Counted from the first letter of the stretch, positions 14,160-25,737 are shown. The stretch is 64,000 bases of DNA from Ziziphus jujuba (GCF_031755915.1 NC_083390.1:16647001-16711000), one strand, 5' to 3'. Numbers and translations: made by a program. Notes: generated from the letters alone by a model not told the origin.

Positions 14160-14878
14160 ATGAAAAATATTCAAAATCTTCGAAACCTGTACTGTACAGA
14201 TTCTGAACCAACTAGAATTTACACCAAAAACCCATTTCCATCAATGCCTCTAATTCCTCAACATCCCATTTTTTTGGAACTTTTAAAGCTCTCTGCAACT
14301 CTCTGCACATTGTTCATTTTCTGTCCATTCCTTTTCTTGGTACTCGTTTTAATTTTCTTCTCTATCTTTCTGATTTTGCCCTTTGTTTATTCCATAATCT
14401 GGGCAGTTTTTCTCTGGAAAATCTTGTTCATGTACCCCATTAGATTTTTTGAGATGAAATTGATGAAGCTTTTGATTAGCAGAAAACCCAATAAATGTGA
14501 TACTGTAATTTCAAAGAATGAAGAAGAAGAAGAAGATGTTGATGATTATGAGGTGTTTGAGGTACTCAAAGAGAAGCAGGAAAGTGTGGAATTGGATCCT
14601 ATGGAATTTCCAAGTTTCTATGAAACCGATGATGATGAAGGAAAAGGGATAAATGAAAATAATAAGCTTTGCAGCAAAGAAGAAGATTCATGGCATATTC
14701 TTGTTCCCAAATCTATGAAGATTGAAGAATACAAACCGGTTTTGTTCATTTTCCTTGCAAAACCTTCTTTGTCATCTTTATATTTATATATTTTTCCACA
14801 TTCATTTTTTTTTTTTTTTTTTTACAGTTCTATGAAATTTTAACCTTTTGGAAGAGGAAGGAGAAAGGAGATGCATAG
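14160..14878 (+). CDS. Unrecognised small membrane protein with acidic tail (two exons)
   Basis: Exon 1 is 14160-14738 (193 codons), exon 2 is 14828-14878. The intron 14739-14827 starts GTTTTG and ends in a long T run then ACAG. Splicing preserves the frame and replaces a low-complexity read-through by a tidy end, EEYKPFYEILTFWKRKEKGDA, giving 209 aa. Residues about 42-72 and 73-92 are strongly hydrophobic (two likely membrane spans). They are followed by basic MKLMKLLISRKP, an acidic run (EEEEEDVDDYEVFEV, about 121-135) and a second acidic part, ending in a basic tail. The family was not recognised. Two G-boxes lie just upstream. An alternative start is M29, just before the hydrophobic part. 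The gene model is well supported by structure, the function is not. Confidence 0.65.
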
Positions 14879-15622
14879 CATAGTTGAAACATTTTATAGG
14901 TATAGTTTGTAATTAATTTTGTTTTGTTATTGTTTTTTTTTTTTTATTTTTTTATTGTTGTTCGTTTCTGTAAGTAAAATATATCTGAATGTTTTTCAAA
15001 CAAACAAAATTTTAATTATCCAAAATTAGTCCGTTGAATTTTGATATTATTTGTGTTGGATGGAATTTGTGTACATAGATAGCATTGAAAATATGTTAAA
15101 GTTTATATGTATACAGAGGATCTTCTATAGGATCTGGACTAAAGTTAAAATTAAGAAACATCCTATTAGGGTAAAAGGTCACGTTGATCCAATGTCTTGT
15201 TAGCTGTTGTTCATATTACCCGACCGTACAAGATTCTTCAACACAACAAAAATGCCAGGGGAGGAACTCCAAGACAACACAAATTGCATCCCACATGTAT
15301 ATGTATATGTACATATTTGTCAATTTATCAATTGTTAATATTATTCATTAATTTTATATGAACTAAATTTACTTTTGTAATTTGCTATAGAAAAAAATAT
15401 ATATATTAGTTTTGTAACTAAACTGGGTATGTTTTCATTTTATAGATTCAGAAGCTAAGAGACCAAGGAAGATTTAAATTATACTTATGCTTTCGAACCT
15501 CTTTGTAACTTAATTTAATAGTTAAGCAAATCATAACATTGACTGTGTGCATAAGTTAACTAATTTTGATTTTCATGAGGTCTATGTTGTAAACTGCATC
15601 TTTGTCCTTAAGTTAAGGTTTT

Positions 15623-15635
15623 CTTGATTGTCAAG
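15623..15635 (-). promoter_or_regulatory. Relic copy of the peptide-family promoter motif
   Basis: CTTGATTGTCAAG matches the CTTGAT-N-ATCAAG-like element that precedes every member of the small-gene family. The bases after it also recall the family block (TGTGGGAATTTT, compare TTTCTGGGAACC). No gene is recognisable on its minus-strand side, so it may mark a lost copy. Confidence 0.35.
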
Positions 15636-15946
15636 CTTATGCTTTTATGATGTTTTTGTTTGTGGGAATTTTTAATTTTGACCCAGGGAATATTATATGC
15701 TATTTTTTTTAAGTCATTTAAAACAAATTGATATTTGTTTGTCCACCCTAGCCTATGGAGACGTATCTGCTACTGGTTTTAGTTTTCTTATTGATCACAC
15801 GCTGCGATTTTGTTTTAGACCCAATTGGGTTATGGTACACAGATGTATATACAGAGAAAGAAAGTGAATACATATACAATCAAGCAATATATCATTAATT
15901 AATAGCAAATGTTCAAAAATCCAGCTAAAAAGAACAATTTTGTAAA

Positions 15947-16156
15947 CTAATTTAACCGAACTTTGTGTGCTGAAGAGAAATGCTTTGCTGCGGCAACCAT
16001 GGCTGCCTCAGGTCCACTCTGTGGCCCGGCTGCTGCTGGAGCAGATTTTGAACTACTCTTCATGATCCCATTTTCTCCTCCACCAGAGACACAGAAGCAA
16101 GAAAAAAGTGAGCTTGATTTTGAGTTGTTCATGGAATATTTCTTATCTTTATCCAT
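15947..16156 (-). CDS. Small conserved-C-terminus peptide precursor, copy A
   Basis: A 69-aa product starting MDKDKKYSMNNSKSSS. It has a short cysteine-containing hydrophobic patch (LFSCFCVSGGG), a Ser/Lys/Ala-rich linker, and the family C-terminus GPEAAM then three variable residues then KHFSSAHKVRLN, ending at the stop. The open frame extends upstream to 16396, but a TATATATA box at about 16249-16256 puts the likely transcript start inside that extension, so the ATG at 16156 was chosen; it also aligns with the MGK starts of copies B-D. There is no signal peptide from this start. The family was not recognised. The short precursor with only its extreme C-terminus conserved resembles precursors of plant damage or signalling peptides; that is inference. 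Confidence 0.7.
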   Translation of the reverse strand: MDKDKKYSMNNSKSSSLFSCFCVSGGGENGIMKSSSKSAPAAAGPQSGPEAAMVAAAKHFSSAHKVRLN

Positions 16157-16248
16157 CTCTCTTTTGGCAAACAATATGCCCAAACTTACAAGATAACAGA
16201 AGATTAACCCAAGTGTATTTCTGTATAAAAACATGGTTACCATGTTCC

Positions 16249-16282
16249 TATATATAGCTAAGCAAATTTCTTGATGACCAAG
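16249..16282 (-). promoter_or_regulatory. Core promoter of copy A: TATA box and inverted-repeat element
   Basis: On the minus strand a near-palindrome (plus-strand CTTGATGACCAAG, 16270-16282) stands about 14 bases before TATATATA (16249-16256), roughly 90 bases ahead of the copy A start codon. The same arrangement occurs at copies B, C and D. Confidence 0.65.
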
Positions 16283-16399
16283 TTTACCCATAACTACTCT
16301 GAAATTTCGTAGTGGTAAACTGGCTAAAAGGGAAAGATTCAACCAATAGAAGATAGGATTAGTTTGAATCTTTGACCAAGAACGGATCATGAGCATCTA

Positions 16400-19100
16400 G
16401 TCTCTTTCTTAGGACGCAAGAAAGGAAAACGACACTTTACTTTAGTCTAAGAGTTATTAGAAACTCTACGTAATCAGAGTAACTAATTTTAACACATCAT
16501 ATCTATTTGAATTTTGTGTAATTAATTATATAGATATCATAAACAATCATTTAATCAACATTTAGCATGTGGTGAATTTATTAGTATTTTTCTACAAATC
16601 TGTTATAGATTAGACGTTTTTTGGATTTTTTATTTTTTTATTTTTTATTTTAGGTCCAATATCAAATTCGATTATGTTGGTTCTGCTCAAGCTGGTATAT
16701 GGAATATTAACTAGTTAAATAAAATATAATATTCTCACCTAATTGTTTTGTTTTGTTACTGGTTTAGATCACTGGGTGAAATTTGACTGACCAATGGGGT
16801 GAAGTTTTTTTTCTTTTTTCTTTTTTTTTTTTTTAATTTTTGGGATCTTGGGATGGTCGGGGGATTCCAACTCTAATTCTCTAGGTGGAAAATAGTTTAT
16901 TTCGTCATTAAGCTGTCCTGGAGATATAATGGGTTGAAAAAATTTATTATTTATGTTGATTTTGGATATAATAAGGGATTTGAAATCCCATTTTCTATGT
17001 AGAAAACAAATGATTTTGTTACTAAGCTATCCCTAAAGAAATAATGTATTGAAGAATTTGAAAATTATTGTTTTATTATTTATGACACTAAAATAAAAAT
17101 GCACTGAATCTTTGTGTTTGGTCTTTATTGTATGGAGTCAAAATTTGTGGCCATTCGGGAAAAAAAAAAAAAAATCCTGAGAAAGAAAGATGAGGTTTAT
17201 TGGCTTCTTGTTATTTAAACTAATATTTTAAATGATTAAAAAAAAAAAAACACCAACCTAATCTAGCCAAATCTAAATTTAAAATCCTATTATTTCCCAT
17301 TTATCTAAATCTATATTCCTATTATTTTTTTTAAATGAATTTTATTTTATTAAGTCCTGTTTCTTAGGCATTAAAAAGTTCTTTGCATTGTTTTATTCTC
17401 TGCAATTTAATATAATTGTTTGCATTGTCTAGCAAATATATAATTCAATTATCCCTTTTTGAAATAATCTTATCATCACTAAAAGTCAATTTTGTTTCAT
17501 ATAAATAAAACAATAATAAATATAAAGTTTTAATGCAATGATACTTCGAGATAAAATAAAAATAAGAGCACTAGAATAGTAGTAAGAATAAAATAAGAAT
17601 ACTAGAATATTAGTAAGTAATTAAAAGCCATTGAGCTCATAACGTATTGAAAAATAAGAATAAAGGTACAAAATAAAAATATTAAAATATTAGTAAGAAT
17701 ACAAGGAACAGGAAGAATACAAGTGAAAATCTCATCGCTTACATATACATGACAAATCTAAGGTAGAGATATATTTACCAAAAAAAATCCCTATGGTAGA
17801 GATATAAAAAACATTGATCACCTTTATGTCAACCATTTAGTGTTCTTACCTCTACACAAACTATGTAGTAAATTTACCTTAACCAAAATCAAATGGGAAG
17901 GGATTTATGCTGATAATATGTTATAAAACTAACTAAAATATATGAAAACACAAAATACAATATAGAACATAAAAGAGTAGAGCAATAGTGGAGAGAATTT
18001 AATCTTATTGTGTATCACTTCATATTTCATGACTCTATTTATAGTCCTTTACATAGTATAAGTTACAAATAATATCAGAGAGATTCTTTTTACAATACAA
18101 AAATAACTTTAAACAGTCCCATAAAAATTAATTTTATTAAATTACCCTTATCTTCTTGTTTTTTATTTTCACTTTTTTTTTTTTATAATCGAATTCCACC
18201 GTTTTTAGTTTGAAGGTCAAATGTCTCTTTCACTTTCTTGAACTGCCAAAAATAAAGGCCAAGATGTTCAAGGGTTAGGATTTCTCATTTTCTGATATAA
18301 CTCTATCATTCATTAATAAAGGGCACTGTCATCGGAATCTCAAGATCCTTTATTGACATCTGAGCCTTGCCAAGCGCTTGCACCAAATGAGGAATCCAAA
18401 TACATTCATAAGAAACCATGAAAAAAGAAGCTGCCAAACAGTAAAACCCCTTTATTTTTTACTTTCAAATGTTCTAATAAATGTTCTATCTCAGCCTTCC
18501 ACAATGACAATGTTCAAGTTCACCTGATGGGTAAATAGAACTGATCTCCACCGTTCATCTTGGTCAAAGTTGCTGAAATTCATGTACAGCATAATCTCCT
18601 GCTCAATATCATTAAAAACAGAGAGCATGTGTTGGAAATACTGTCACTCTTCTTGATTTTCATTCAACACGAAAATCCATCTGCCTCTGACTCTTCAAGT
18701 TCATCCATGAAAGGAAGGGATTGAGAAAATTGTTTGTAATACGTTGGATTGTGACCCATCTACCACCGACGATTGGTTTTAATCTTTAAAAAAAATAAAT
18801 AAATAAATAAATAAATTGGGTTTTAAGAGAAAAATATACAAGAGATTGGTTTTAGTCTGAAAAAAGTGAGAAATAATGGTTCTCCGTTGGCATTCAAATA
18901 CAATATAAAAAACAAAAAAGAAAAAAGAGAGAAAATTTAATGATTAAGATTTTAAAAGAATAAAAGGGTATTTTAGTACATTCAATGAGTATGAAATTGT
19001 ATAAAGTTGTTTTCATATTGCAACTAGAAATCCTCCTATTATTAATATACATTACATATTACACCATGAATATACATAATTATATAAGTTACAAGAAATA
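16400..19100. other. Intergenic DNA with a decayed coding-like island
   Basis: Mostly AT-rich with T and A runs and short reiterated sequence such as AATACTAGAATATTAGTAAG near 17.6 kb. Between 18.24 and 18.77 kb base composition becomes more balanced and minus-strand frames show fragments that look formerly coding (listed separately). No intact gene was found. Confidence 0.6.
18494..18643 (-). pseudogene. Decayed coding fragment, family not recognised
   Basis: A 50-codon open stretch on the minus strand reads with normal amino-acid composition (QYFQHMLSVFNDIEQE, then LYMNFSNFDQDERWRS, then NLNIVIVEG) and is stopped on both sides. Similar coding-like pieces in shifted frames lie on either side, up to about 18770 (PFMDELEESEADGF) and down to about 18430. 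This looks like the remains of a longer protein gene broken by stops and frameshifts, either a host gene fragment or a transposon product. Confidence 0.4.
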
Positions 19101-19638
19101 ATTCAACGGTGACCTCACAACATATTCCTAATAAAATTTTCTTTTTCTCATTTCTTATAAGCTCAGACAGTCGAACTTTCTGCACAAGCCATTGCGGAAA
19201 GCCCACTTGGCTCATTGAAAAAAGTTTGTTTCTATATCATAATTTTCCTGACTCATCATTTTTGGGAACAGAGGTCAATATCATTGTTGTTATTCACCAA
19301 TTTCTTTTTGATGAAAGGTTCATTAAATAATGGCTTATTTGTCATTGGCTCTCGGACTTTTTGTTACAGAAAAGTCATTAAAAAAAATAAAAATAAAATT
19401 AAAAAAAAAAAAGGAAAAAGACTTTTATAATTTATTCAACAAGAACAACATTGTACAGAAAGTTCTACACCAACAAAACAAAGAAATTGACAAATTGAAA
19501 ACAGAACAACCGTTCAAACCCCAAATTAATCACCCTCCAAAGCCAGTGCTTGATTTTCAACATAAAATTCGACAAGGCCAATGGTCTGCATATCACAAAG
19601 TTGGGCAATGAATCAATCTCCATCGTATTGTAGTAGTA

Positions 19639-19836
19639 CTAATTATACCGCACCTTGTGAGGAGAAGATAAATGCTTTTCCACGGCGATCATGGCGGCCT
19701 CCGGGCCTGTCCTGGAGGATTTGCTGCTCTTATTGTCATCATCTATGGCAGAATTGATAAATTCAAACAACCACAAGGCAAGTGATGCTAGGAATGAGGA
19801 GGAGTTATGATTACTCTCTTCAGTATTCTTACCCAT
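19639..19836 (-). CDS. Small conserved-C-terminus peptide precursor, copy B
   Basis: A 65-aa product, MGKNTEESNHNSSS, then a hydrophobic stretch FLASLALWLFEFINS (about 15-29), an Asp/Ser/Lys linker (DDDNKSSKSSRT), and the C-terminus GPEAAM, three variable residues, KHLSSPHKVRYN. The open frame upstream has no ATG, so this first ATG is the natural start. It has no cleavable signal peptide; the hydrophobic stretch is short and central. The sequence is very close to copy C at 26.8 kb within a segmental duplication. Function unknown. Confidence 0.75.
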   Translation of the reverse strand: MGKNTEESNHNSSSFLASLALWLFEFINSAIDDDNKSSKSSRTGPEAAMIAVEKHLSSPHKVRYN

Positions 19837-19964
19837 ATTTTGGTTATCCAAAAATGAGAATGTTAATAAAAATCTAATTTTCAAAACTAGCTTGTTGAGG
19901 ATTAATAATTTGCTTTAGCTAGTTTTGGTTTCAATGAGCTGTGAAAATTGCAAATGTTTAGCAG

Positions 19965-20045
19965 CCTTATACAGAGCCAAGATTTTTTCTTGATGATCAA
20001 GCTAAGTTAGCTTGTGTGGAGGTTCTTTGTTTCTGCCTCTGGGAA
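19965..20045 (-). promoter_or_regulatory. Promoter block of copy B
   Basis: Read on the minus strand: AGGTTCCCAGAG near 20034-20045, then the 6-1-6 inverted repeat (plus strand CTTGATGATCAAG, 19989-20001), then TATAAGG (19965-19972), about 130 bases before the ATG. The order and spacing match copies C and D. Confidence 0.7.
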
Positions 20046-21315
20046 CCTCACGTTGTGTTGACTAGGAAAAAATATCACACGGACTTCATATGCATGTATC
20101 CTATATTTCTTCTATTACCAAGTCAAAAAAAGACTTCTATAGAATAAAGAAAAACAAAATAAAACAAAATGAACTTCATATAGACCCCTCACGGACCAAG
20201 CACATTTTAAAACTTTTTAACAGTTTTGTTTGTTTATATGATAAATTTGCATTATTGCATTGTACTACTGAAAAAGGAATAATTATAGAAAAATGCACAG
20301 AGATATTTCCATATTGTTGGTTCAAACGTCCATTATGTTTGCACATCTTTATTTCCATTTTGTTGGTCAAACGCCCCAATATTGTTGCAGAGACCATTCA
20401 GGTTTTCATGTGAGAAGTTAAAGTTAAACTTTAAAGCGGGGTTAACAAGGAGTTATAACCTATTTACTCTCACCTGTAATGTTCACCCATTTACTCTCAA
20501 CAACAACAAAAAATAGAGTGAACAACTAATATGGAGTGAAAACTCTCTGTGTTTTCTGGATATCTGAGACTAAAGCCTAGAGGTACAAAAGCACTGGGGC
20601 TATATCAAATTCGTCCTTTTGGATAAGTTCAAACCTTATATTGGTTTCAGAGACTATTTTTATTGTACCCATTGAGTTATATCTCTGTTTTCTTTTTTCT
20701 TTTTTCTTTTTTTCTTTTTTTTCATTTTTCTTTTTTTTCCTTTTTAAGGTGAAAAGCATGTTTCATGGAAGCTTAATTACGACTCTGTAATGGCGATTTT
20801 TGATAAACTTGAAGTTAGGTCGAGATTTTTTTTACACTATTGTTACTTATCATACTATGAACTTCTCTGTGAAATTTGGTGATCTAAATCTTTGTGTTCT
20901 ATGAGATATGTTGATCAGAAAGTTTCTGGAAAAGTGGTTGAAACAGTGAATTCGAACTCTGTTTATTTTCTGAATACTCCATGTTAGTTTGTGTTCTTGG
21001 TATTTTTAGAAACTAGGGAAGAAGAGCTTTCTAAGGATATTTTTTTGTTCAGTTTCATAGAGAAAAGAAAGAGATATGAGCATTTGAAAAAGGGGTCATG
21101 GACTGTTTTTTGGGAACAAAATACAACCCGGAAAAATTTGTCTCCCACAAGCAAGCAAAAGTGGCGCGTGCATACAGGCACCGCCTTAGAAGTCTGGTTT
21201 TGGACCAGATTTTGCATCATCTGTTTCGATTCAATTTCATATATTTTTTGGCTCCCATTAAATATTTTTTAATTTTTATTATTTTTAATTTAAAAAATTC
21301 TATGGTTCTTGTCTT

Positions 21316-21571
21316 ACAAAAGAAAGACAAGGCAAAAGAAAAATATGATACAAAAATAATACCAATTTCACTACAAGGATGGACTAATTATAGATATACA
21401 AAATAATATTCTACTAATATAAACGTGAATAGTATTTTTATTATTAAAGATAAATAATAGTTTTTATCATTCATGAATAGTTTCTTATAAAACGGGTATT
21501 GCAGAAGTGGTACAAAGAGAATCTTTCTTTTTATATTTGTCGGCAAGCTTTGATAGCTCAAGATTTCTATT
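21316..21571 (-). repeat. LTR of the degenerate element (3' LTR by orientation)
   Basis: Left copy of the direct repeat, clearly diverged from the right copy by substitutions and small indels, indicating an old insertion. Confidence 0.65.
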
Positions 21572-21989
21572 GGTAGAAATTTAACCCTCTATCTGATTGA
21601 TGATGTTCTCCTCTGTTATTAAGTCGAAGGATAATGCTGGAGAATGTTAATTTGGCATTAGCTTGAGATGGATTTTTTGTTTGGCCTCCATTGCTAAATC
21701 TTTTGGAACATCAAAATACTTAATTGATATGTTATTTCTCCAATAAATTTTGAGCTTGCATTTTTTGTTCATTGAAAATAAAATAATTTACTAGTAGATG
21801 AGCTAAGAAAATTCTTCTATCATCAGTATCTCTGAATAAATTATTTTCTTTTAAATCCCTATCTATTTCAATCAAAAATTCTACAAAGTTGATCCACTAT
21901 TCTTATGGATGAGTACCTTATGCCAAATCAAATTATCTGAATGTGTTCCTCCTCTATTTCCTTTTTTGTTGTTTCAGCGAGCAACCATA

Positions 21990-22346
21990 TGTGAGATCCC
22001 ATGTTGGTTAAAAAAGAAAATGAAGCATATCTTATAAGAGGATGTGGATACCTAAACCATTGAGAGGCCTTTAAAACTGTTCAGACGGGGTCCAAAGCGG
22101 ATAATATCTCATGCGGATGGACTGGGCTGTTACAGTTGGTATCATAGCCAATACCCGGATCGGTGTGCCAGCGAGGACGCTGGGCCTCAAGGGAGATGGA
22201 TTGTAAGATCCCACATCAGCTGGAAAGAGAAACGAAGCATGACTTATAAAAAGGTGTGGATACCTTTCCTGTGAGAGGCCTTTTAAAACCGTATGGACGG
22301 TGCCCAAAACGGACAATATCTCATGTGGATGAACTAGGCTGTTACA
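21990..22346 (+). mobile_element. Complete TRIM (terminal-repeat retrotransposon in miniature)
   Basis: Two 145-bp LTRs (21990-22134 and 22202-22346) both begin TGT(G/A)AGATCCCA and end CTGTTACA, obeying TG..CA. The 67-bp interior starts with a primer-binding site TGGTATCATAGCCA (22137-22150, complementary to initiator Met tRNA with one mismatch) two bases after the LTR. It ends in a purine tract (AAGGGAGATGGA, 22189-22200) directly before the 3' LTR. A perfect 5-bp target duplication CCATA flanks it (21985-21989 and 22347-22351). There is no coding capacity, so it would need proteins from another element. The LTRs differ at roughly a fifth of positions by eye, so it is old. LTRs of this AGATCCCACATCGG type are widespread in dicots. 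Confidence 0.92.
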
Positions 22347-23048
22347 CCATATATGATAAAGTTGAAAAAAAAATTTCTATGGCTCTATCCAATGGTTCTA
22401 GCGATTAAGAATGTCAAATATTTTATTCTTTTGTGGTTTTTTACCACATGATTGACCATTGATTTAATCATTTGGAAAAAATTTCTAAGTTGGTCAAGCC
22501 AAACTTTGAAAGGTTATTAAATTAGTAATTTCCCATTCAACAAATGTTAAACTCCAAGGTACATGATTTAGATAAAAATGGGGTTTTGGTTAAGATTATC
22601 AATGGTATTTATATTAGTTGTGTATTCAACTAATATATTTTTAATAATTTTTTTTTATGATCATGAATCTTTTCTAGGATTGAAATGAATAAATGCGGAG
22701 GCAAAGCTTATCTAAATTTTTCAAATAAGTATATTCTCTAAATTTTTTTTTCAAAGAAAGATGACTGATTATCATTTTTAATGAAATAAATTAAATTAAG
22801 AAAAATATTAATTTACTCATAAGAAAAATCTTTATTCTAATTCATTTATTTTAGCAATTTGTTTTGCTATCCTTTTAGCTAATTTACTCATTTGAACTTG
22901 GATTGCTTTTCCACTTCCTTCACTATTTTCTAAGATATAGTTTTTTCATACTCCATTTAACTGTTTGTATATATTTTATAGTATTCTTAGATTAAAGAAA
23001 TCAAGAATACTTGGAGAGATATTTTGTCATGTATCCAAAACTTAATTA

Positions 23049-23438
23049 TTAACTTTCTTTATCATATAAATGCTTATATATATTTTCTAAATTTAAATAA
23101 ATTTCTCCTTTAGCTTTAGGTTGTTTATTTAAATTATCTCTTCTTTCTTTTTTAACAATAGTAGGTGTAGATTCACCTTCTGATTTTACTCTTGATGTTT
23201 CTCCAGTTTTGGTATATAATTCTTTCATTTTTTCTTCATAATTGAATTCATTTTTAAATTCTTTGATTGGTAGATTTTCGATTTTCCTTTTTTTAGGATT
23301 TTCTCTATTATCTATAGATTCAAATAAAATTTTACTTTCTAATTTTAAATTTTCTTGTAATGAATTAATTTTTTCAGAAATTTGTTCTTTTTCAAATCCC
23401 TCTTCTATATTAAAGATATGCTTAAAGTGTTCTAAAAT
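23049..23438 (-). pseudogene. Gag-like ORF remnant of the LTR element
   Basis: A 129-codon open stretch on the minus strand, bounded by stops, encodes a Lys/Glu/Asn-rich, probably coiled-coil product (segments EKEQISEKINSLQENLK and KKRKIENLPIKEF) followed by a basic-acidic tail. Related frames lie on both sides in other phases, with stops, so the original protein was longer and is now broken. Position after the primer-binding site suggests a gag-type structural protein; no zinc knuckle was seen. Confidence 0.5.
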
Positions 23439-24196
23439 TTATTCATTTTTAAGCAAACTGGTTTTACTTTTTCTATAATTTTATTGCTTTCTTCTATGCT
23501 TAATTCGGGTTCTTTATAAAACTCTTACCAATAATCTAATGTTTCTTTTATATTTTAAAATTCATCTTGATTAAAAAAATTTATTGGAGTAGTTTTTCCA
23601 CTTAAAATGGCTAATTTAGAATTTGATTTATAACTAGTTGGTTCTCGTATTTTAAGATTTTTAAACTCAACATTCATAATTTTTATAGTATAACAAACAA
23701 GATCAGTAATATTATTTAGGCTACTACAAATATTTTTAAGATTTTTATTTTTATTTTCTATATGTATAATATGAAAACAGTTTGTATTTCCTTGATATTC
23801 TAATTTTTGACTTTTATCTTATTCCATTAATTATGGTACCTAAAACATTTTAGTTTTCTAAAGGTGCTTGAAACCAATTTACGAGAGTCCTCTAAACTCA
23901 ATAAAATAGAAGACTAGACATGGAAATATAAGTTTTATAGAAAACTAAATATTTGGGTTCTAAATTAATGATTGAAGATACAGTTAAACAAGAATATAAA
24001 AAAATATAAACACATATAATAAAAATGCTTAGATAATCAAAACATACATTTATAAGATAAAGGCTTTTTTATATTGATAATATAATAAAATTACACTTGC
24101 AATAATATAAAAAATCTCTATGAGATAACTTATAAGGTATAAGTATCTTTTAGGCTCTGACACCAATTTGACTACAATGATGGGAATGAAAGATAT

Positions 24197-24451
24197 ACAA
24201 AAGAAAGATAAGGTAAAGGAAAAATATGATACAAAGATGATACCAATTTCATTACAAGGATGGTTTATTTATAGGTATACAAAATAATATCCTATCAACA
24301 TAAAAGTGAATAGTATTTTTATTATTAAAGATATATAGTATTTTTTACAATTCATGAATAGTTTCTCATTAAATGGTATTGCAAGGGTGGTACAAAGAGA
24401 ATATTTCTTTTTATATTTGTCGGCAAGTTTTGTTAACTCTAAATTTCTGTT
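24197..24451 (-). repeat. LTR of the degenerate element (5' LTR by orientation)
   Basis: Right copy of the direct repeat, adjoining the primer-binding site at 24153-24166. Confidence 0.65.
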
Positions 24452-24459
24452 ATATTATA

Positions 24460-25157
24460 CTTGAAAGCGGGAGGAATTTTTTTTATAGTGTATTATTTTT
24501 TTTAATAAAAACAATATAAGGTTGTTTTTATTGTTGTTAACCAAATTTTTTGTACATGCAATTTGTATGCATATTTATTTATTAAATTATAAGAGGAAGT
24601 TCTAGAATTAAACGGATTTACTTTTATTACTGTTTTGGATTATAGATGCTAATTTTATATGATGGATAAATATTTGGAATTGAAAGATAATTAGAAGTAT
24701 CGATGACTTTTCAATTTCGTTCTTATATTTGATTGATCATTGTTTTAGTTTATGTTATTGCGAAACAACATTTTGCTAATTTTAACATCCTTTTTTGCGT
24801 CTCTATATAGTTATTTATTATTATTATTATTATTAAGTGTACCATAATTATCCACTAACATATGTAAATATATGCACATCCACAACCACATACTTATTAA
24901 AAGAGCTTATTCTTACACAAATCAAAGTTATACTGCTTCAAATATGGAGAAAGTAATGACTACGCTTGTCCTGCTACCCCTCACAATTAGTCCTAACTCT
25001 GTCGCTCTTTATATATATAATGGGAGCTTCTCATGTTCTAATGCTTTGGACTAAAAGTTTTATTAAAATAAACTTATATATTTGCTTTATACGTTATGAG
25101 CATCTCACATTCCATCATATATGGTGATGTGAGAAATATGAGCAAATTCATTATAAT

Positions 25158-25194
<37 letters not shown>

Positions 25195-25430
25195 TTTTCT
25201 ACAATGAATATTAACCGTGCACATTATGGTGTAGATGGTGTCAAATTATATTTAATTCAAGATTAAAGTACATATTATTTTTATGTATGAATTAGGTAAT
25301 TTAGCATAAATTCGCACTATAACATGCGCATCGAAGCATCCTTATTGTGGCAAATATATGTTGAATTGTGGCTAATTAAAATAATGGAATATATATGGAT
25401 ACGCAGGTGGAATCTAGCTATAGGCAGTTG
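24460..25430. other. AT-rich spacer, no gene seen
   Basis: Contains a TA run of about 30 bases near 25161-25190 and no supported coding sequence. Confidence 0.6.
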
Positions 25431-25737
25431 TTGCGGATGCCACAAACGAGGACTGTCCAATACCTTCACCAATTTGTACTAGCTACTGTATTTCCTGAAC
25501 TTGCTTGATTAGCAAATAGTGTTTCTCTCTTAGATACAAATTTGATATACATAATAAATAATTTAAATTTATGCTATTAATGATGATTTAATACGGTATA
25601 TATCACAGTTTAAAATCCTAAAAATTTATGTTAAAATTCCACTACCATCTCCATGAAGCATAAATGCAATCAGCCAACAAGAATATATAATATTAATATA
25701 AAGCTGCTCTCTTATATAGTTATCACTTTTAGTGGAT

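Larger units (their letters stand above)
19100..20110. repeat. Segmental duplication unit B
   Basis: The stretch is collinear with about 26200-27240. Shared landmarks, in order, are GCCCACTTGGC(T/C)CATTGAAAAA, a downstream A-rich part, GAAATT(G/A)ACAAA, the peptide gene, CCTTATA(C/T)AGAGCCAAG, TTCTTGATGATCAAGCTAAG, GGGAACCT and ACACGGACTTCATA. The duplication therefore carried a whole peptide gene with promoter and 3' flank. Confidence 0.85.
21316..24451 (-). mobile_element. Degenerate LTR retroelement, minus strand
   Basis: Direct repeats of about 255 bp at 21316-21571 and 24197-24451 share GGAAAAATATGATACA, AAGTGAATAGTATTTTTATT and CTTTTTATATTTGTCGGCAAG. They are interpreted as LTRs; true ends are obscured by divergence and may extend 25-30 bases further (to about 24169 on the right copy). 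Just inside the right repeat, the minus strand reads TTGGTGTCAGAGCC (24166-24153), a primer-binding site of the initiator-Met-tRNA type (canonical TGGTATCAGAGC). This fixes the orientation. The 2.6-kb interior holds only broken lysine/glutamate-rich frames that look gag-like and no reverse transcriptase. A TRIM element is inserted within it. Confidence 0.7.

Noticed and set aside
15947..16396. A longer 149-codon reading of copy A with an N-terminal hydrophobic segment resembling a signal anchor
   Set aside because: The TATA box at 16249-16256 and the family inverted repeat lie inside the extension, and copies B-D have no ATG upstream of their MGK start.
17880..18170. Possible solo LTR (TATTTATAG box, AT-rich, before the coding-like island)
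   Set aside because: No paired copy, no TG..CA ends or target duplication could be found.
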